A DNA stretch of 64,000 nucleotides from Chrysomallon squamiferum (taxonomy: Eukaryota; Mollusca; Gastropoda; Neomphalida; Peltospiridae), in assembly GCA_012295275.1 (NCBI GenBank), contig CM022675.1, positions 16,449,689-16,513,688 of the forward strand, written 5' to 3'. The translations under genes and the position numbers were made by a program. Shown here piece by piece: positions 47,701 to 62,589 of this stretch (the first letter of the stretch is position 1; every line of letters starts with the position of its first letter). Under the pieces are notes generated by a model, which saw only the letters and a program-made list of their open reading frames with translations, made no database searches and was not told the origin of the DNA.

Positions 47701-50700
47701 CTTAAACTGTACACTCACTCAGTTGTTTACCCAGCTTCAATACATATAACAGATAACAGATAACACTCCATACACTTAAACTGTACACTCACTCAGTTGT
47801 TTACCCAGCTACACTAGTTTAACAGATAACAGATAACACTCCATACACTTAAACTGTACACTCACTCAGTTGTTTACCCAGCTACACTAGTTTAACAGAT
47901 AACAGATAACACTCCATACACTTAAACTGTACACTCACTCAGTTGTTTACCCAGCTACACTAGTTTAACAGATAACACTCCATACACTTAAACTGTACAC
48001 TCACTCAGTTGTTTACCCAGCTACACTAGTTTAACAGATAACACTCCATACACTTAAACTGTACACTCACTCAGTTGTTTACACAGATACACTAGTATAA
48101 CAGATAACACTCCATACACTTAAACTGTACACTCACTCAGTTGTTTACCCAGCTACACTAGTTTAACAGATAACAGATAACACTCCATACACTTAAACTG
48201 TACACTCACTCAGTTGTTTACCCAGCTACACTAGTTTAACAGATAACAGATAACACTCCATACACTTAAACTGTACACTCACTCAGTTGTTTACCCAGCT
48301 ACACTAGTTTAACAGATAACAGATAACACTCCATACACTTAAACTGTACACTCACTCAGTTGTTTACACAGATACACTAGTATAACAGATAACAGATAAC
48401 ACTCCATACACTTAAACTGTACACTCACTCAGTTGTTTACCCAGATACACTAGTTTAACAGATAACAGATAACACTCCATACACTTAAACTGTACACTCA
48501 CTCAGTTGTTTACCCAGATACACTAGTTTAACAGATAACAGATAACACTCCATACACTTAAACTGTACACTCACTCAGTTGTTTACCCAGCTACACTAGT
48601 TTAACAGATAACAGATAACACTCCATACACTTAAACTGTACACTCACTCAGTTGTTTACCCAGCTACACTAGTTTAACAGATAACAGATAACATTCTTAT
48701 ATTGTTTGTATCAACAGCAAATCATACATAGTGGAACAAGCAGGATTTCTATTTCTTTTATTTTAATTTTAATATTTTTAAAATGTTATTAGTGATAATT
48801 TATTTCATTTTATCTGGATGTTTGTTAGTTTTTTTTATTTTTATTCTTCACATGAATATCAGAAGAAATTTGAATTATTATTATTACTATTATATAATAG
48901 TATTTTTTTTTATAATTTATGTATTTTTAATTATTAGTAGTAGGACTAGTAGTATTTTAAATTTAGAAACATGATATAAAAATAGTTCCAGTCAGTATAA
49001 AATTTATCTTATTCCCTGTTTTTGTTAAAATAAACAAATAAAAAAACTTCAGCCAGCCAAGAGAGAAATTTGTCTAGCTGAGGCTGACATGTGCATCACC
49101 AGAAAGCAACAAAAGTAGCACATTATCACCAGCCTGAAAAAGAAATAATTTATGTTTATAGCAATGCAGTGGAGATTCTCCAATCACTGCCTGGGAAACA
49201 GTATGGAAATTTAACAGATTAAAGATGTTTTCTACAAGAGTGTCTTTAAATTTTACAAATACAGATAAGTTTTTCAGAAGAAGCAGTGATGTTGCTGGCT
49301 GTGTTGAGATAGCGGCAGCCAGCTTGTCCTAGAAGTGCAGTCTGTGTTTTGACATCCTATCTCCCTCTCGCTCCAAACTTGTCAGTCACATCAGTGGTCT
49401 TTAAGAATCACACACAAGTCTTCCTTAGTTTATATTTCTTATTCTAAATGTCTGCCAGGATCCAGTTACATTGGGAGAAATTTTTTTTTTTTTTTTTTTT
49501 TTTCTTTTTTAAGTTCTGTGGAATTCATTACAGTGATGTTTTAGCCATATTTTATTAGCTCTTTTGTCACTGTTCGGTTGTGTTTTCATGGAGTTTCTAG
49601 AAAAAGGTGATGTTTTATTCCACATTTTCTTAATTTTATTGTCATTTGTTAAATACTTATCAGCTTAGAATATGTTTATTTTATTTGTTCTATTCATGGA
49701 TACATAAATTATTTCATTAATTGTTTCGAAATAAGTTCATTTTGCTGATGCAAGTATTTATGTTAAACCTGTTCTGCTTATAATTTAAAAATCTGTTTTT
49801 CCTTTTTCTCTGAACCTTTTTTACTGCTGTTTTATTTCTCTCTTATCATTCCTCTGTTTCCTTCTCTCACTCTCTCATTCTTTCTCTTTCTATCTTTCAC
49901 ATACCACATATTTATTCTGGATTAAGTTTCTTGTAGAATTTTTTCCTTTAAAACATTCACTTATGCTGTTTTATTGAGTCTGACAAGACATGATTAGAAT
50001 ACAGATTATTATTATCTTGATTCTCTTCCTGTAGTCCACAATACAGTGAATTCTCAGACTGAAACAGTTAACATTTAAATACTTTATTATTTATTTATTT
50101 ATTTATTATTTTATTTTTATTTTTTAATTTTTTAATTTTTAATTTTTTTTGGATTATCTATTTTTTAAATTGTCTTTTAGTTTTACATTTCTGTTATAAA
50201 TAAAGTAGTCAGGATGTCGAAATTTTCTAAGTATTCATTGCTGAATTAGTAACATAAAATCTTAAATCTTTTTCTTTTTGTTTCCTCAATGGCATCCACA
50301 ATGTTTAATGGGTAAACAGTATTAAGTAACATGAAATTAAACATGAAATCATCAGAAATGGTGTCAGTGGTAGTCAGGATCACTGCAACCATGTTCAAAA
50401 TATTGGAATAATTCCATCACTATTGACAGACTTTTCAAGTGAAAGATAACTTAAAATATTTTTATCAGCTTTTTTTATTTATTTATTTATTTATTATTCT
50501 TAAATTTTTAAATTAACAATTTTACAGTCATAATATTAAACCTCTTCAGTGTTAATTTGGATATTACCTACAAGAAAAAATTGAGCTGAGATAAAAATAG
50601 AAAAATACTGGAGATTCTGTTACAACCATGTGTATTATTATAGTAGAGAGATTGTTGAAATTGAGAAAATTTCCAGAATGAAGAATAATGTTGATTTGGT

Positions 50701-53700
50701 TTTTAAATCTGTTTCTATTTTATTTAGTTTTAATGTGAAGCAACAACCCAAATTTCATTATGATTCATTATAATTAACTACTAGAGTAAATACAGTAATA
50801 CAGTTTATTATGTTTTATGTTGCTGTTTGTGTGTATGTGATAAACATGTTTATCTTTTTATTTTCAGATGCCATTAGTGAATCGAACCCACGTCTGATAG
50901 ATGACACACGAGCCAGGAAACTGGCCTCAGATCTCAAACGATGTGCGTACTATGAGACCTGTGCTACCTACGGCCTCAACGTTGAAAGGGTTTTTCAGGA
51001 TGGTTTGTATTCACTTTTTATTTCATTTTTTAATCAGTGAAAGGTTTGATTATTAAAAAAACAAAGTCAGAAGAGTTTTTCAAGATGGTTTGTATTATTA
51101 TTAAGGTTTTTTAATGTTTTTTTAATCACTAAAATAATTGATTATTAATCTCTTATGTTATTCCCTCAACATTGAAATGTTTTTTCAGAATGGTTCATAT
51201 TAAAAAAACCCGAGTAAGATTTGATTATTAAAAGCAAACATAATTTTATTATGTGTTATTCAGTTTAGTATCTGACATGTCAGTGACCAGCTGGCAGTGA
51301 GGAAGATTTATTAGTAACTAAAAGATTGCTGGAAAACACCTCGCCAACTGATAATGTAATCATGATAGTATATCTGGTGTATATACACACAGTATCATCT
51401 CGTAACATACAGGCCGTAATTCAAATCATCTTGACATGTACATCAAAACTCACACTGATAAACAGCTTAGAAATTCTTCAATCAAAAGAAATGGCTGTAA
51501 TCAGTAGTTTTAACTTTTTAATTTAAGTATCCTCCAAATCTGTTCTTTTTACATTATAAAATATCCTTTAAATGTGCATTTCTTAACATTATAGAATATC
51601 CTCCAAATATGCAATTTTACATTATAAAATATCCTTCAGATGTGCAGTTTTACATTATAAAATACTTCAGATGTGTTCTTTTAACATTATAAAATATCCT
51701 CCAAATGTATATTTACATTATAAAATCCTTCAGATGTGCAGTTTTACATTATAAAATATCCTTCAAATATATTTTTACATTATAAAATATCCTCCTGTGT
51801 GCAGTTTTTACATTATAAAATATTCTCAAACAGTTTAATTTCTTTTTTATAAGAAAACCAGATGTGTAAAATAACTCTTTCATTATGAGAAATGTGCAGT
51901 TTGTTTATATTCCTCTTGTTCCTGTCATAATTCACTGTGAGAAAACAAAAGCAGGTTCCCTCAATACTTGTTAGATGGTGTCATTGAACACTTGTATCAC
52001 ATTACACTGGAAAATGTCAGCTATCACTCTGAGCTTTATGTAGTGAAATTTAATATATGTAATATATATATATGAGAGTGTGAACAGAATTACAGTTGTC
52101 ACCGAGTGTGGCTTACCAGGTTTTCAACTTGTGCAGTAATAAGCTGGGTTTCAGTTTCAATTAACAAGGACCAGCAGAGAACCTTCTTCCCACAGAGAAA
52201 GTCAAGAGAATGAAAAACTTTATTAGGTATAAATATAATGAATACATCATCAACCAACATAGTTTGATACAGGCTGAATAATAATATTTAAAACTTCATC
52301 TCAAATCACTTTTTGTCTAAAGAGACTTTAATTGTCAAAGTAACTAATATGTAATTTCAAGACTTAAAAGTAAATCACGGATCTTTCTCTCTCTATAAAA
52401 TATTCAAAAAACACACACACACACACTGTCACTTCTTTTTTAAGTGGGACTTCTTGTAGATTATTTTAAAAATATACTATAAAACATGAGAAATATACTG
52501 TTTATTGCTTTTTGCTTTCATAATCAAATTTATATATCAGACCCTTTTTTTTTTCTTTTAATATCATTAAAAACAATAAAATTATTTAAAATTAAGATCT
52601 ACTGTTACATAGCTATTTTCTTATCTTATTAAGTTAATGTTTGATCATTTATTACTTAGTTTATGTTACTGCAGTATTTTTAATATATGTAACTCCACCT
52701 TTCTCTCTTACATCACATGTTTTCAATAGAAAATAATACCATGGGAACAGCTTGAGTGTTTGAAATCATTTTTAAAATATTTGTAAATTTGGGTGTATGC
52801 ATGTGTAATTTTTTAAATACATTTCAAACTAAATAAACCTCAGATACACTGGAGTTTTAATCAAGATGTAATTAATGGAAATCATATTGGGTTTTATTAT
52901 TATTATTTGTTTTATTATGTAAAATTGATTACAAATACTTTACATGAATTTTTATTATTTCTGTATAGTTTATTTAAAAGGAAATATGTTAATTAATTTG
53001 ATTCTCTTTCTTCTTGTTTTTACTTTTTCAAATAGCATATCAAAATCTAACCACAATTTTCCATTTAATAACATATTTGTATGAAAGATGGTTTTAATTA
53101 AAAGCTAAATTAGTATTTCTTAACTTTAAATGAATTTCAGGACTGCATGCTATAATAAACTCCTGAAACAAAGAAAATACTCTCAGGGAGTATCAGTAAT
53201 AAATATTTTCATTAACACTTTTAAAGTACAAAATAGCCATCAAAAACAGGATACCATTTGCACTGGACCCAATAAAAAGTGTGTGTGGTTTGGGTTTTTT
53301 GTGTATGAGATATTTTTAGTGTTGAGGAAGTAGGGTGTTTGTGTCAGAATATGTACCTAATCTTTGTTTCCTTTTTCTCATTACTACTAACTGTTGCCTG
53401 TTTTAGGAGGGAAATACCGGAAATATTTGGAGACGCAATATTTTCTTTGCTTGATTGCAAGTGTGTTTAAATGATGTGCAGCTGGCGGAGTTGAAGCATT
53501 AAACCCCCCAGTCACACATGTTCTCAATCCTGTCCCTGGGGTCAGCGTGTAGACTTACCCTGGGCTCTTCTGTCTCCACTGTGTTTAACACACATTCACT
53601 TCTCCAGCTATGTGAAGTATTTCCAAACTAATTTAAAACTCACATGTTAATTCTCTGGCTTCCCATCACTGAAACTGTTCTGTACTTTTGTTCCTGTTAT

Positions 53701-54134
53701 GTTAACACATTAGTGATTTGATGTTTGTGTTGTTTCTCATTCAAATAGCTGTGTACAAGTTCAGTGAAGTAAAAGCTGTAGGAAATAGATGTTTCAGTGA
53801 TTCAGCATGCAGTCTTTTATAATCTTTGACACGTTAGAAGATTTAGTTGTATTGGGTGTACAAAATGGTCATGCATATTGATGCAGCAGTAAATGAGCTG
53901 AAAAATATTAAGTAACTATCCATAAATGTGCAAGTATGTGTGTGTGAATGTGTGTAATATCATTTGTGTTGTATGTTTTGAGTGTTGAAGTGTTTCAATA
54001 CTAGTCTTTGTGTTGTATATGTATGTATGAATGTGTTTTCTGTGTGTGTGTGTGTGTGTGTGTGGTCAGTATTTCTGTATGTCTGTGAGTATATGGAGGT
54101 GTTTTTATATATTTCTATATGTTTGTAGGAATGT

Positions 54135-54174
<40 letters not shown>

Positions 54175-54926
54175 GTTCTGTGTTACGTTTTATATGAATG
54201 TTAAACTTTGTATGTATTTCTATGTGTATGAATCTGTTTCTCTGTGTATGTGTATCTGAGTGTGTTAGTGTGTGTTTCTGTAATAAGTTTGTATATATTA
54301 ATGTATATATCTGTGTTAAGCTCTATGTATTGATGTGAAAGTATCCAGGTCTGGGTGTGGGAGTAAATCTGTGTATTTGAATATTTCTATATGTACGTAT
54401 TAACATATATTTCTGTATCTGTCTAGATCTAAGTCTGCATATGTGTATATTTATCTTTTTCTGAGTGTGGGTGTGAAATTGACAAGTATTAATATCACTG
54501 GACATTTAATCTGATTTTTATCTTTTGTTGATTACACATGTAAACAGTGAGGTGAAACTTGTCCAACTGCTCTGATAACATATATATCACACACGAAAAT
54601 ATAAAAAATATTTATTTCATTTAACCACACTCTCAACACATTTTTAATCTGTTACATATGGTGTCATGCATATGATATAGTACAGGACACTAAATGTAAA
54701 AATTGTAATATGAACAAAAGGACCATGATATATGGAAGAGCTGATACCAGTAGACGTATTACAGTTATGAAATTGGTATTAGATATACAGAAGTGCTGTG
54801 ATCTGTATAGAAGTGTCATTGTCTGTACAATGGTTTTCTGATTTGAACCATGATTTGTAATCTGTAAAGTAGTGCTGTGATCTGTTAAAGAAGTGGTGTA
54901 ATCTATATATATATAGAAGTATGTAA

Positions 54927-54963
<37 letters not shown>

Positions 54964-57900
54964 GTGTTGTATAGTTGTGTAACTGAGCTAGACACAGAAG
55001 CAGTGTGAATGTCTGGGAGTTAATCTGCAGCCAGTTGTTGAGTTGTTACACTGTATTGATTCATCCTGCTACATGACTGGTCTTAATGATTCAGTAGTTC
55101 AGCCACCGCTGCCTCAGCACCACATTGTGTTAGTTAATGTTGTGACTGTTTGCTTCACTGGAATTACCCTGTGTGATTCAGCTCTAAGACACACACCTAG
55201 CTGAATACCATTCCTTAGTTTGTTTATTTCTGTCATGTATTATTAATGGAATGATGTTTCTTGAAGAAGGTCTGTATTGTTTTTAATTATTATTATTATT
55301 ATTATTCTTGTTGTTATTTTCATCATCATCATCATTATTATGATTATTATTGTAGTTGTTAGTAAAGCACCTGCTGGCACATGCTTTTCATAGACATGTG
55401 TGTTTTGAGTGTGTGTGTGTGTGTGTGTGTGTGTTATATAAATCATTGAACGTTCACTAGGTAATCTCTGAAATGATATTTTAAATAAAAGTATTTTTTT
55501 ATTCTGTCCATAAGTGACTGAAAAATATTTTAAAAGAAGATACATCTTTTTATCACAGCAGTGATTTATGTTTTTGAAACAAACAGTTAATGTAGTTTAA
55601 AAACAACCATTGTTTAACACTGTGGACCCCTGCCTGTCACTGTTAATGTCATCAGACCTTCTTCTTCTTTATTAATATTACATTAAACATTATTTTCACA
55701 ATCAAAGTCAGAATAATTTCATATCTTTCTAAAATTGTTAAATATTTAAATATTCTGGTGGCCTTGATTAATAATATAATAATTTTTTATTAATTTTCAA
55801 TTAAAAGTTTTAACTCATCAGCAAAATCTCTGTGTGTGATACCAGCAACTGTGAGAATGTGGGTGTTTTACACGTTTCTAATTGTGAGTGTTTTTACTTT
55901 TATGTTTATGCTACTTAAACCTGCTGCTTAAGTAGATTTCATTTCATATCTATTACAGATAATATTTCTAAATTGTAATTGCATATTTATCACACATTTT
56001 CCCTGACACTGTACTTTGTTTACGAGAGCTAATCAGTGACTCTTTGATGTGGTGGGTTGAACAAAAGGTCATCTATTTTTCTATCAGCCTCTGCAGAACT
56101 GATTTGTAGAATCACTCTCACATCAGTCAATCCATTAATTGATTTTTGTGATAAATGTTGCAGAGGTCAAAACCATTAACATGGACCAGAAATAGAAAAC
56201 TAAATTAATTAGTTCTAACATGAAGTGTGTTTTAAGTATAACATGCTGCTAACAGTGTTGTCATATTGTTCAATAAGAAAAATATTATTTCCAATCAAAG
56301 GATTTTCACATCCAGACATAAATGATTTTGATACTAAAATAGTATGGACCAGTATGATGCACCCACACATATTATAAACTTTAAAAATAATAAAATAAAA
56401 ATGTCAGTTTAGCCTTTTTCCTCATTTACCATTATATGTAGTTCAGAGTTAAATCCAAATCCACCAGTCAGAAATGAACCATCCCTCTTTCTGATTTTTT
56501 GTATCCATCCTCCAAATTACCATGTCTTTGTGAAATATATTATAATCAACATATAAAAAAAATACTACTAATAATAACAGTTTATTAAAAATTAAACAAT
56601 TTTTGCTTTGTTTTTATTTTTATTTATTTTTATTTTTTAATGTTTCTACAAAACATTAAAATGGCAGCTATATGATACAAATGTAATCTGTTCTTGTGAA
56701 GAATTTGTTTAGAAAGCAGACACAGAACAATACAAATTACAATGTACATCAAACTAAATTTTAATTTCATATTTGTCTGGCTTTGTCTCACCCCTCATTT
56801 CTCACCATTATCTGTAAGCATGTTCTTAATTAGGTTTATAAATGTACGCCTTGATAGATGCCTAATTAATGATCTGCATCATTAAATTGAATTAGCTTTT
56901 TCAGCAAGCATGTTTCAGATCAGTCACTGGTGTCCTGTTTCGCTGTTTGATGTTCCCCAGTCTTCAAAAGGATGAGTTCAGAGATTAGTTAATAAATCCT
57001 GAGACAGAAATGATTTAACTTAATGTAACCAACACACAAAACATATCACATTTCCTTTAGTCTTCTCTGTTAATCAGGCTTATAGTATTGCTGTGTTTCT
57101 CATTCGCTTTGTTTCAGTGGTTTTTTTAATATCCTTTTTTGTTTGTTTTAGTCCTTGTTTTTAATATTTTAATTTTATTTATTTATTATTGTTGTTGTTA
57201 TTCGCTTGTTTAATGACAGTACATAAAAATCATCCATCTAACATTGGGTTCTTTGGATAATCTATTTAATGTTCATGTTTGTCTCCTTGATCAGAAATTT
57301 ATTAGTTCCATCAGAAAAATACAGAAAATATCCCTAGGATTTTTTACTGAAGTTGTTTTTTTAATATTTATTTATTTACATTTTAACTTTAGATCACAGG
57401 CAAATTATGCCATATAAGAGAAAAATCTCTCTTTTTTGTTAGGGATAACAGTGATTACAACTATGGTGTATATTTTTATGTGCTATCATGTACCCATTGT
57501 TTTAATTTAAATATTATTAACAGATTCATGTATGTACCTGTTTGGTGTATTTTTGTTCTGAGGTGCTCTCAGGCATTTATTCATTTGTAGATTCATTCAA
57601 ATTATAAACAGGAAGCACCATACCTTGTGTATCAGTGTAGTAAGCCATCAGTTATTTGAATCTGATCTTTGAAATATCTGTATGCTCAGTTAAATTAACC
57701 TTCTGATGTAGTCTTCTGTTTCTGATGTAGTCTTAAAATGAAGTGAATTCACGCACACGTTTCAACTGATGATGTGTTTTTCTTATTTCAGCATGTCAGA
57801 GGATAGTCCAGTCGCGGTATCCATCACTGCCTTCCACCATCCCAGTGCCAAGCACACCCAACCACTCCCAGCGCTCGTTCTTTGGCAGCCAGTCAAACAA

Positions 57901-60900
57901 ACCATATGACACACACAGCAACAGCAGTCAGTCAACATCCAGCTCAGGGACTCTAGTTACAGGCTCCAGCGCTACCCCGTGTAACACCAGCCAGAACTGT
58001 TCTCAGGTAAAAACATTTTCACAGTAGGTCAAAACTGTCAACAGGTTCAGTAGGTCAAAACTCAACATGTCCAGTAGGTCAAAACTCAACATGTCCAGCA
58101 TTCCAGTATGACAAGCTGTCAGCAGATTCAGTAGTCTAGTATGTCAAAATTGTCAACAGGTTCACTATTCCAGTATGTCAAAACTGTCAACAGGTTCAGT
58201 AGTCTAGTATGTCAAAACTGTCAACAGGTTCAGTGTTCTAGAATGTCAAAACTGTCAACAGGTTCAGTGTTCTAGTATGTCAAAACTGTCAACAGGTTCA
58301 GTGTTCAAGAATGTCAAAACTGTCAACAGGTTCAGTAGTCTAATATGTCAAAACTCTCAACGGGTTCAGTGTTCCAGTATGTCAAAATTGTCAACAGGTT
58401 CAGTGTTCAAGTATGTCAAAACTGTCAACAGGTTCAGTGTTCCAGTATGTCAAAACTGTCATCAGGTTCAGTGTTCTAGTATATCAAAACTGTCAACATT
58501 TCCAGTATGACAAAACTGTCAACAGGTTCAGTAGTCTAGTATGTCAAAACTGTCAACAGGTTCAGTGTTCTAGTATATCAAAACTGTCAACAGGTTCAGT
58601 GTTCCAGTATGTCAAAACTGTCAACAGGTTCAGTGTTCTAGTATATCAAAACTGTCAACAGGTTCAGTATGTCAAAACTGTCAACAGGTTCAGTGTTCTA
58701 GTATATCAAAACTGTCAACAGGTTCAGTATGTCAAAACTGTCAACAGGTTCAGTTTGTCAAAACTGTCAACATTTCCAGTATGACAAAACTGTCAACAGG
58801 TTCAGTGTTCCAGTATGTCAAAACTGTCAACAGGTTCAGTAGTCTAATATGTCAAAACTGTCAACAGGTTCAGTGTTCCAGTATGTCAAAACTGTCAACA
58901 GGTTCAGTATTCCAGTATGACAAAACTGTCAACAGGTTCAGTGTTCCAGTATGTCAAAACTGTCAACAGGTCCAACAAGTCAAAACTTTGACAGTAATGT
59001 ATGTTAAAAGTGTTCACAAATGAAGTTAGTCAAAACTGTCAACAGGTCTAGTGTCAAAATTATCTAATATGCCAGAATTGTTAATAGATTTATATTTGTG
59101 AAACTTTTCACAGAAATAGTATATTCTACAGGTCCAAAATATGAAAAATATTATTAACAGCTAGAAAATGGTAGTCAAAACTTCAAACAGCATATCAAGT
59201 TAACAGTATTCATAGATAAAATGTATCAAAACTAATACAATATGATGGTCAAAGTTGTTGACAGATATGGTATTCAGAATGATCAAAGTTTTCAATAATT
59301 CTGTTTCAGTTGTTCACAAGTTTCAGAATTATTCATTATATTGTGAGAAAGCAGTAACTTTTTCCTAGGATTAAACACTAATTACTCTTATTTAAAATTA
59401 GTTATGGTGTCTAGTTAAAACTGATACTGTATCACAACATTAATTTTCATTTGGATTAAACATTCTAATTATATATTTACCTACATATATCAGTGTACAG
59501 GCAATAATAATTATCTGCTGTTTCAGTGTTTGTATTTTTATTAAACAGTATTTTTACAATTTCAAAACATAACCTGTTTGCTGTAATACATTACCAGTAG
59601 TTATTTAAATGTATACCATTGAAGTACTGCATGCATGTTCTCACTGACTGAAGATTTGACTAATGTTAACTGTTTTGTTATTTAATGAATTTTCTGTGTT
59701 CAACATGTGCAGCCTCACTCTGCAGTGATGACTAAAGAGAAAGAACACAGAGAACCAAAAGAAAAGTCAGAAAGAAAAAAAGAAAAACATCAGCATCTGC
59801 CTCCACCTCAACAGCTACCCCCACCCCTCCCACCAGATCCACCTGAGACACAGGTAAGTCTTGTCAGAGAGTTTGTCACTTACCACTTGAATCTTAATCA
59901 TTTTTACAGATGTTGTTCATTGTCATTATTGTGCGGTTTTTTGTTTGTTTTTTTTTTTTAAATATTTATATATTTGTTTATCTAATATAATTATTTTTAT
60001 TGTATTTGAAAATTTTATTTACAGTTATCAGATATTTCAGAATCTATGTTTAATGTTGATATATGATTTATTAGTTAAATAAAGGGCTGAGAATCAGTTT
60101 GTCTGAAACCTAAGAAACAGAAAAAGCATCTGGATAATGTAGTAGATAACATCCATCAGTGCTTGAATCTTCTAACTCGTGGATATCACATGTTCCCATG
60201 AACAACTTTAACTTTTTATATACTTTAATAATTTCACACCAGTTATCTAAAAAAACAAAAACAGAAACCCTCAGTGTTTTCATGGGTTAGATCACACTGG
60301 TTCTAAACCCTTCAGATACACTGTATAGCTATCAGTTTATATGGATCACTGGAGTTGTATATTTTTTATATATATTATTTCCACTTTCCACGCAGTGTTT
60401 TATAGCTGTATGTAAATTCATACATACAAGAGTATCACAAAAAATTTGAGGTGGTTCAGAATATATTGTTATCTTAAATTTATATTTTACTTTGGAATTC
60501 TAAAGTATATTTAATTTGACTGTATTGTAAGATACTTAATATATAATATATAATACAAATAATGTGTTTGAAATGCTAGTTTATATTTCGTATGAAATGC
60601 TACAGAGCATATTTAAGTTACCTGTATTTTTACATCATACCTAATTTATCCTAAGAACTATTTGATGCATATAGTTTAAGGTGCTACAGAAATATTGTTT
60701 CAAACTTGTATAATTTACATAGTTCAGGGTGCTACATAATCATACAGATATATTATTTGATAAGCTACATAATGTGCTACAGAATGTCTGTCTTTGTCTG
60801 TGGTGCTATAAAACAAATTGTTTGAAATGCTACTTAATATGTACAGTTTGATGTTAAAACAAAATATGTATTCTGATTGCAGTTAATTAGTTTAAAATAC

Positions 60901-62558
60901 ATTACAATACTTTTTGGACATTCTGCATAATACATAATTTTACTATTGTACAGAATATCCATAATAATTTGTCTGAAAAGCTAAATAATGTATGTATTTT
61001 GAAAAGCTTCGGAATGTTTAGAAGTATCTCAAAAAATATATATATATATAGCTTGCCTGAAATGCTGGAAAGTGTATATAATAATATTTACTGGAGGTGC
61101 TGCAGAATAAATATAATTTGTCCTGGATGCTATAAAGTATATATTATTTGTTTCAGTTGCAACAAAAGTATAATACAGAATATATTATTAGCTATTAAAT
61201 AATATAATATTGCCTAATATAGGAGAATATTATTGTTGTTTGATATGTAACGTGATATATATAATTTTTATTTTTTATTTATTGTGGGGTTTTTTAAATT
61301 GAAAATAAAAAATAAGATTTTATGAAGTTAGAAGATTTCAAAAACATTCAGCTATCTAAAAACTGATTTAATTCAATTTCAATAAAAAAAAAATAGTTGA
61401 AAGATAAATGACATGATAATAATAATAATAATAATGTTATACACTTGACAGTATAAGTAAATAGAACAGTAAACAAATGCACATTTCCTATAATAAAAGC
61501 CCATCATCCATGCAAATTAACCTTATCTAAACTCACAGTAAAATATTTATGATTAAAAAAATTGAAAATACCCATAATGGGAATGGTGTACATCATGTTT
61601 TTCTTGATAGAAAATCATTTTTGTTAACATATATATGTAATTGTCATCAAACACAAACTGGATTGTAATAACAAAATGCAAGTTCGTGTTAAAATGAAAT
61701 GTACTTTTGTTATTGTAAATTAACAAAGTATTTGAGTTACTGTTGCCTAATCTACAGTTATTGTTGTTGTTTAGCTGTATATCATTAATGCATGTTTTGT
61801 TGTTCAGTTCAGTTACTCTGTCAGTTAATGTTTTAACAGCAGTTAACAAATTTGAATGTTCTAAAATATTTTATTTAACCTGAATTTAAATCAGCTCATC
61901 TGCATGTCATTTTATGTCTTCTGGTTCTGCTAATTTGTTAATTTATTGACAGTTAAATTCTACTTACCCATTCAAACATTTCTTATTAACATAAATACTT
62001 GCTAATGTAATATTTTGTTTAACATAAACTTTACATTCATTTGGTTAAAGTCATTGTCATGCTTACAATTAATTTTATTTTACGTTTTAATTTTGTTGTT
62101 TTATTTACTTTACATTTTTGTTTTGTTGTGGTTATTTTTGGTTGCGATTATCTTGCATGGCTTTGTTTGTTTTAGGAAGATAGAGTGGATTTTAGGGATG
62201 TGATGGCCTCTACACCTTTGGCTGTCCGTAAAAATAAAAAGTCAGCAGCGATACAGAAATCCAATTCATTTGGCGTGAGTTTCTACTTTGTTTGATCTCA
62301 GGTTTGCCAGCTAAACTGCTCATACACTTACCTTTCCATTAGTCAAAATTAATCAACAGTTTTATAAGATTTGGACAAAACAAGCTTTAAGCTTACAACT
62401 TCATTAGTTACTTTATTAAATATCTGGCGAGTATTACTCCTAATGAATGAATGAATGAATGAATGAATGAATAAACATTTGGGACTTTCACGTTGATACT
62501 GAAGCATTAGGTCTAAACAACCTAAAGATTCATTTTTATTTTTTTAAATTTATATTTT

Positions 62559-62589
<31 letters not shown>

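Noticed and set aside
44540-48693. CRISPR-like array
   Set aside because: The repeats are directly adjacent with no unique spacers, inside an intron of an animal gene. This is a satellite, not CRISPR.
58277-59023. Three open frames with [17 protein letters not shown] repeats after AGAP exon 7
   Set aside because: They are translations of the 34-bp minisatellite in intron 7. They change frame between units and have no start or splice support.
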